A stretch of DNA of 9,233 nt, from contig DAHWKF010000020.1 in assembly GCA_027343785.1 (NCBI GenBank), forward strand, positions 1 to 9,233, read 5' to 3'. The notes beneath the pieces are model-generated. The model made no database searches, had not been told where the DNA came from, and saw only the letters and a list, made by a program, of their open reading frames with translations. The position numbers and the translations under genes are program-made. Of this stretch, positions 6,992 through 9,233 are shown one piece after another (the stretch's first letter is position 1; each line of letters opens with the position of its first letter). This DNA comes from Leptospirillum sp. Lineage in GTDB: Bacteria > Nitrospirota > Leptospirillia > Leptospirillales > Leptospirillaceae.

Positions 6992-6997
6992 TTTATA
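6992..6997 (-). promoter_or_regulatory. -10 box of a probable promoter for the LPP20-like cluster
   Basis: On the minus strand TATAAA at 6997-6992 matches the -10 consensus at five of six positions and is preceded by TGG, an extended -10 element. No good -35 box is visible at the right distance. Transcription would start near 6985, about 60 bases before the ATG at 6922. This lies inside the N-terminal extension that would be needed for the longer start at 7021, which supports the shorter protein. Confidence 0.45.
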
Positions 6998-7072
6998 CCA
7001 TATCAGGCGAACGTTTCCCATTCTGACCGGGAGACTCCGGATCCGCTGCCGGCACAGCCCCTTCCCGATCGT

Positions 7073-8677
7073 TCATGCCAGGCCGTGACTTTTGAGCCCC
7101 GCTTCCACAAGGTCAAGGTCTCTCAAGATTTTTCGGAGAGTTTCATCATCGATTTTGTGGGATTGCCTCAACTGGAGAAGGGTATTCTTTTCTTCCCGGA
7201 TTGCTGAAAGCCTCAGGCTTGCCTCTTCTTCCAGCGTTTTCCTGATGTTGTCCGTTCCTTCCCGCCGCTCTTCGAGTTCCTGGATCCGGAGACTGTATTC
7301 GGAGATGATCCGGTTGATCAGTTCCCGATGGTCGGGAGAATCGGTTTCGGAAATCCTCGATTCCAGATATGCCAGGGCTTTTTTATTGGCTTCCAGACGG
7401 GCCAGGTGTTCTTCGCTATCTTTTTGTCCATCGTCACTGACTCCAAGCCGCCTGGCCAGTGGGATCAGCGTGACCGTGACCGTCACCATGGTGATCAGGA
7501 TGACGCTGCCGGCAAGAAATATGATCAGGTCCCTTCCGGGGAATGGTTTGCTGTTTACAGTCAGGGGGATCGACAACGCGGCCGCCAGCGTCAAAGCGCC
7601 GCGAACACCGATCCAGCCGGCCAGAAAAACGCCTTTCCAGGAAGGAATGGAGAGGTCTTTCGTGTGGATCCGGTTAAAAAACCAGGATATACGGGAAAAG
7701 GGGAACACCCAGATCATGCGGACAAAAATGATGAGCAGGGTCACGAGAATGCCGTATTCGATCAGCTGGTAAGCCGGATAGGAGGAGATCCCGGAAAAAA
7801 CATGGCGGAGCTGTAGGCCCAGCATCAGGAAGACAAAACCTTCCAGGACAAATGTCAGCATGAACCAGACGTTGGTTGCATGAAGACGGAGGGGACCTGA
7901 CAGGTCATGGAGGTCGGTGATGCCGGAGTATAAACCGGCGACGACAACGGAGAGAATGCCGGAAGCTCCAAAGGAATTGGCGGCCATGTAAGCGAAATAG
8001 GGGGTGACCAGTGAAAGGGATGTCTGGACAACCGGATCTTCAACACCACGATGGCTCAGAAGTTGACGAAACCAGTGGATATTGAAAGCGACGGCAAGCC
8101 CTGTCAGGATCCCGCCGATCGAAATCCAGGCCAGATCGCCCAAGGCATACGACCAGGTGAAGGTCCCCTGAAGAATAACCGCCATTGCCACCTTGAAAGA
8201 GACCAGTCCCGAAGCGTCGTTGATCAGACTTTCTCCGGCCAGTGTGCTGACCAGCCGTCTCGGGAGAGACAGGCGGCTGAGGATGGATGTCAGGGCCACC
8301 GTATCGGTTGGTGACAAAACGGCACCCAGGACGATGGCGGAAGCAAGCGGGAGTGCCGGGATCAGCCAGTGAACGAAAAAACCTACCGCTGCCACAGTGG
8401 CGAATACCAGCCCGAATCCGAGAAAAAGGACGCTGTAAAGATTCTTCCTGAGTTCCCTTTTCGGTATGATCCAGGCGTCGGCAAACAAAAGCGGCGGAAT
8501 GAAAAGGGCAAAAAATGTCTGGGAATTCATGTGAAAATCCCGGAAAGGGGCGGAAAAACTCAGGAAGAAGCCGGCAAGGACAAGAAGGACCGGCTGGGGG
8601 ATGTTCCAGCGTTTGCTGATGGCGGAAACGAGGACGACAAAAAACAGGATCCAGACGGTAATGGCGATGGGAGACAT
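7073..8677 (-). CDS. CPA1-family Na+/H+ antiporter
   Basis: This 534-residue inner-membrane protein exchanges protons for Na+ (or K+/Li+) across the membrane. About twelve hydrophobic segments occupy residues 3-410. Family landmarks, numbered from the ATG at 8677, are LSPTDTVAL at 121-129, GESLINDASGLV at 148-159 with the conserved Asn-Asp pair (Asp154) of the ion site, and GWIGVRGALTLA at 354-365. The ND pair, rather than DD, is typical of the electroneutral CPA1 branch (NhaP, YjcE-like). Residues about 415-534 form a soluble, highly charged, heptad-like tail, probably cytoplasmic and regulatory. A TTG directly before the ATG (8680) is an alternative start and sits at a better distance from AGGA (9 rather than 12 bases). 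It lies 150 bases upstream of the LPP20-like cluster with no clear terminator between, so partial read-through is possible. Function class is firm; ion preference is not. Confidence 0.93.
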   Translation of the reverse strand: MSPIAITVWILFFVVLVSAISKRWNIPQPVLLVLAGFFLSFSAPFRDFHMNSQTFFALFIPPLLFADAWIIPKRELRKNLYSVLFLGFGLVFATVAAVGFFVHWLIPALPLASAIVLGAVLSPTDTVALTSILSRLSLPRRLVSTLAGESLINDASGLVSFKVAMAVILQGTFTWSYALGDLAWISIGGILTGLAVAFNIHWFRQLLSHRGVEDPVVQTSLSLVTPYFAYMAANSFGASGILSVVVAGLYSGITDLHDLSGPLRLHATNVWFMLTFVLEGFVFLMLGLQLRHVFSGISSYPAYQLIEYGILVTLLIIFVRMIWVFPFSRISWFFNRIHTKDLSIPSWKGVFLAGWIGVRGALTLAAALSIPLTVNSKPFPGRDLIIFLAGSVILITMVTVTVTLIPLARRLGVSDDGQKDSEEHLARLEANKKALAYLESRISETDSPDHRELINRIISEYSLRIQELEERREGTDNIRKTLEEEASLRLSAIREEKNTLLQLRQSHKIDDETLRKILRDLDLVEAGLKSHGLA

Positions 8678-8734
8678 CAATGATGGGTTTCCTGTCGGGG
8701 AAGCATGCTCCCTTCTGTCGAAACGCTTTATTTT

Positions 8735-8753
8735 TCGGACGAACCGGGTCCGA
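8735..8753. other. Small inverted repeat upstream of the antiporter
   Basis: TCGGAC at 8735-8740 mirrors GTCCGA at 8748-8753 around a 7-base loop, about 55 bases upstream of the antiporter start. It could be a leader hairpin or a protein-binding site. No T run follows on the minus strand, so it is not a terminator. A six-base stem can occur by chance. Confidence 0.25.
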
Positions 8754-9165
8754 GGTTCAGTCGAAGGATTTCATCGGAAAATTTGTATGGAATTCATATT
8801 CAATCATTTTTTCAAATTTTCAATTATCTTATCCGTTTGGCTCCCTCTTTTTCCAGTCCGGGATTTTTGACGAATGTTGTGTTTAGCCGCACTCTGAGGA
8901 TGGAGGGATCCTGGAATCCGGGGTTGGGATCGGGAAAACGGAGAGGTTCTTGAATGGGTGAACCTAACGGAAGGACGAGCAAAAGGGCTTTTGCGACAAA
9001 GGGAAAGGGATGTCATCGATAGCGTACCCGGAGAAGGGAATCGAAGTCCTGAATGAATGTAGATAATTAGGCTCTGGGGGGAGAGAACCATTCGCCTGGT
9101 GGAGGTAAAACACTCGAACCTTAAAGATAGCCGATCGGGAAACGGGGGGAGCTGTGATTTAAAAT
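8754..9165. other. Non-coding stretch between the tRNA and the antiporter
   Basis: I see no believable gene here. Open frames on both strands are low-complexity, lack good ribosome-binding sites, or run into the tRNA. Bases 8776-8832 are clearly AT-rich compared with the rest of the window and lie upstream of the antiporter, so they could hold its promoter. A weak -10-like GATAAT is at 8828-8823 on the minus strand, without a fitting -35. After the tRNA there is no clear intrinsic terminator. A small RNA cannot be excluded. Confidence 0.5.
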
Positions 9166-9233
9166 TGGCTCCCCGGGAGGGATTCGAACCCCCGACACGG
9201 TGGTTAACAGCCACCTGCTCTGCCGACTGAGCT
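9166..9233 (-). tRNA. tRNA-Asn (anticodon GTT), 5' end cut by the window
   Basis: On the minus strand the D arm (GCTC paired with GAGC), the anticodon arm (GGTGG, loop CTGTTAA, CCACC) and the T arm (GGGGG, loop TTCGAAT, CCCTC) are all present in order with a 5-base variable loop. The anticodon GTT (bases 9208-9206) specifies asparagine. The 3' half of the acceptor stem (CCGGGGA), discriminator G and an encoded CCA (9168-9166) are present. About nine bases, the 5' acceptor strand plus two, lie beyond the window. The 3' end points toward the non-coding stretch, the side where integrative elements usually insert, but I saw no duplicated tRNA end in the window. Confidence 0.95.

Noticed and set aside
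6923..7021. 33-residue N-terminal extension of the first cluster gene
   Set aside because: It overlaps the probable promoter (TATAAA at 6997-6992) and would bury the lipoprotein signal; GAGGAGG supports the ATG at 6922.
9070..9120. Sequence resembling a degraded second tRNA (contains CTCGAACC)
   Set aside because: I could not form D, anticodon or T stems on either strand; only a few bases of T-loop resemblance remain.
8804..9214. A 136-codon minus-strand frame reaching into the tRNA
   Set aside because: Its first residues (AVNHRVGGSNPSRGANF) are the familiar false translation of a tRNA gene, and the rest is Ser/Arg-rich without motifs.
1..9233. CRISPR arrays, insertion sequences, phage or toxin-antitoxin genes
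   Set aside because: No spaced direct repeats, terminal inverted repeats with a transposase, integrase or small paired antisense-style genes were seen anywhere in the window.

Overview
The window looks like part of a chromosome from a GC-rich Gram-negative bacterium. The evidence is an outer-membrane beta-barrel gene, two or three lipoproteins, a periplasmic membrane-fusion protein and a CCA-encoding tRNA. Species cannot be fixed from sequence alone. The style of the proteins would fit Nitrospirota such as Leptospirillum, but that is only an impression.

Layout from left to right. (1) 1-753, plus strand: the 3' part of an outer-membrane beta-barrel protein gene, closed by a good intrinsic terminator (773-805). 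(2) 821-3983, minus strand: a tight three-gene efflux operon that resembles E. coli aaeXAB but is ordered FUSC transporter, then DUF1656 small membrane protein, then HlyD/AaeA membrane-fusion protein. Both junctions are 4-base ATGA overlaps. Its upstream region holds a convincing sigma70-type promoter (4088-4116) and a 27-bp dyad (4051-4077) just past the expected start of transcription, a candidate operator. (3) 4212-6922, minus strand: three secreted or lipid-anchored proteins that look like diverged relatives of one LPP20-like domain, transcribed 6278-6922, then 5035-6183, then 4212-4934. A TATAAA promoter candidate precedes them and a 10-bp hairpin follows. Their function is not known and they are the least ordinary part of the window. 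(4) 7073-8677, minus strand: a CPA1-family Na+/H+ antiporter with a charged coiled-coil tail. (5) 8681-9165: about 485 bases with no believable gene, including an AT-rich patch. (6) 9166-9233, minus strand: a tRNA-Asn(GTT), cut by the window end.

The FUSC, DUF1656 and HlyD proteins should form an inner-membrane and periplasmic pump, probably for aromatic acids or similar small organic anions. No TolC/NodT-type outer-membrane channel is encoded next to them. The antiporter would serve pH and sodium homeostasis. The LPP20-like trio probably acts in the periplasm or at the outer membrane, perhaps as one assembly. Nothing here shows a CRISPR array, insertion sequence or phage gene, and I do not see a clear new defence or mobile system.
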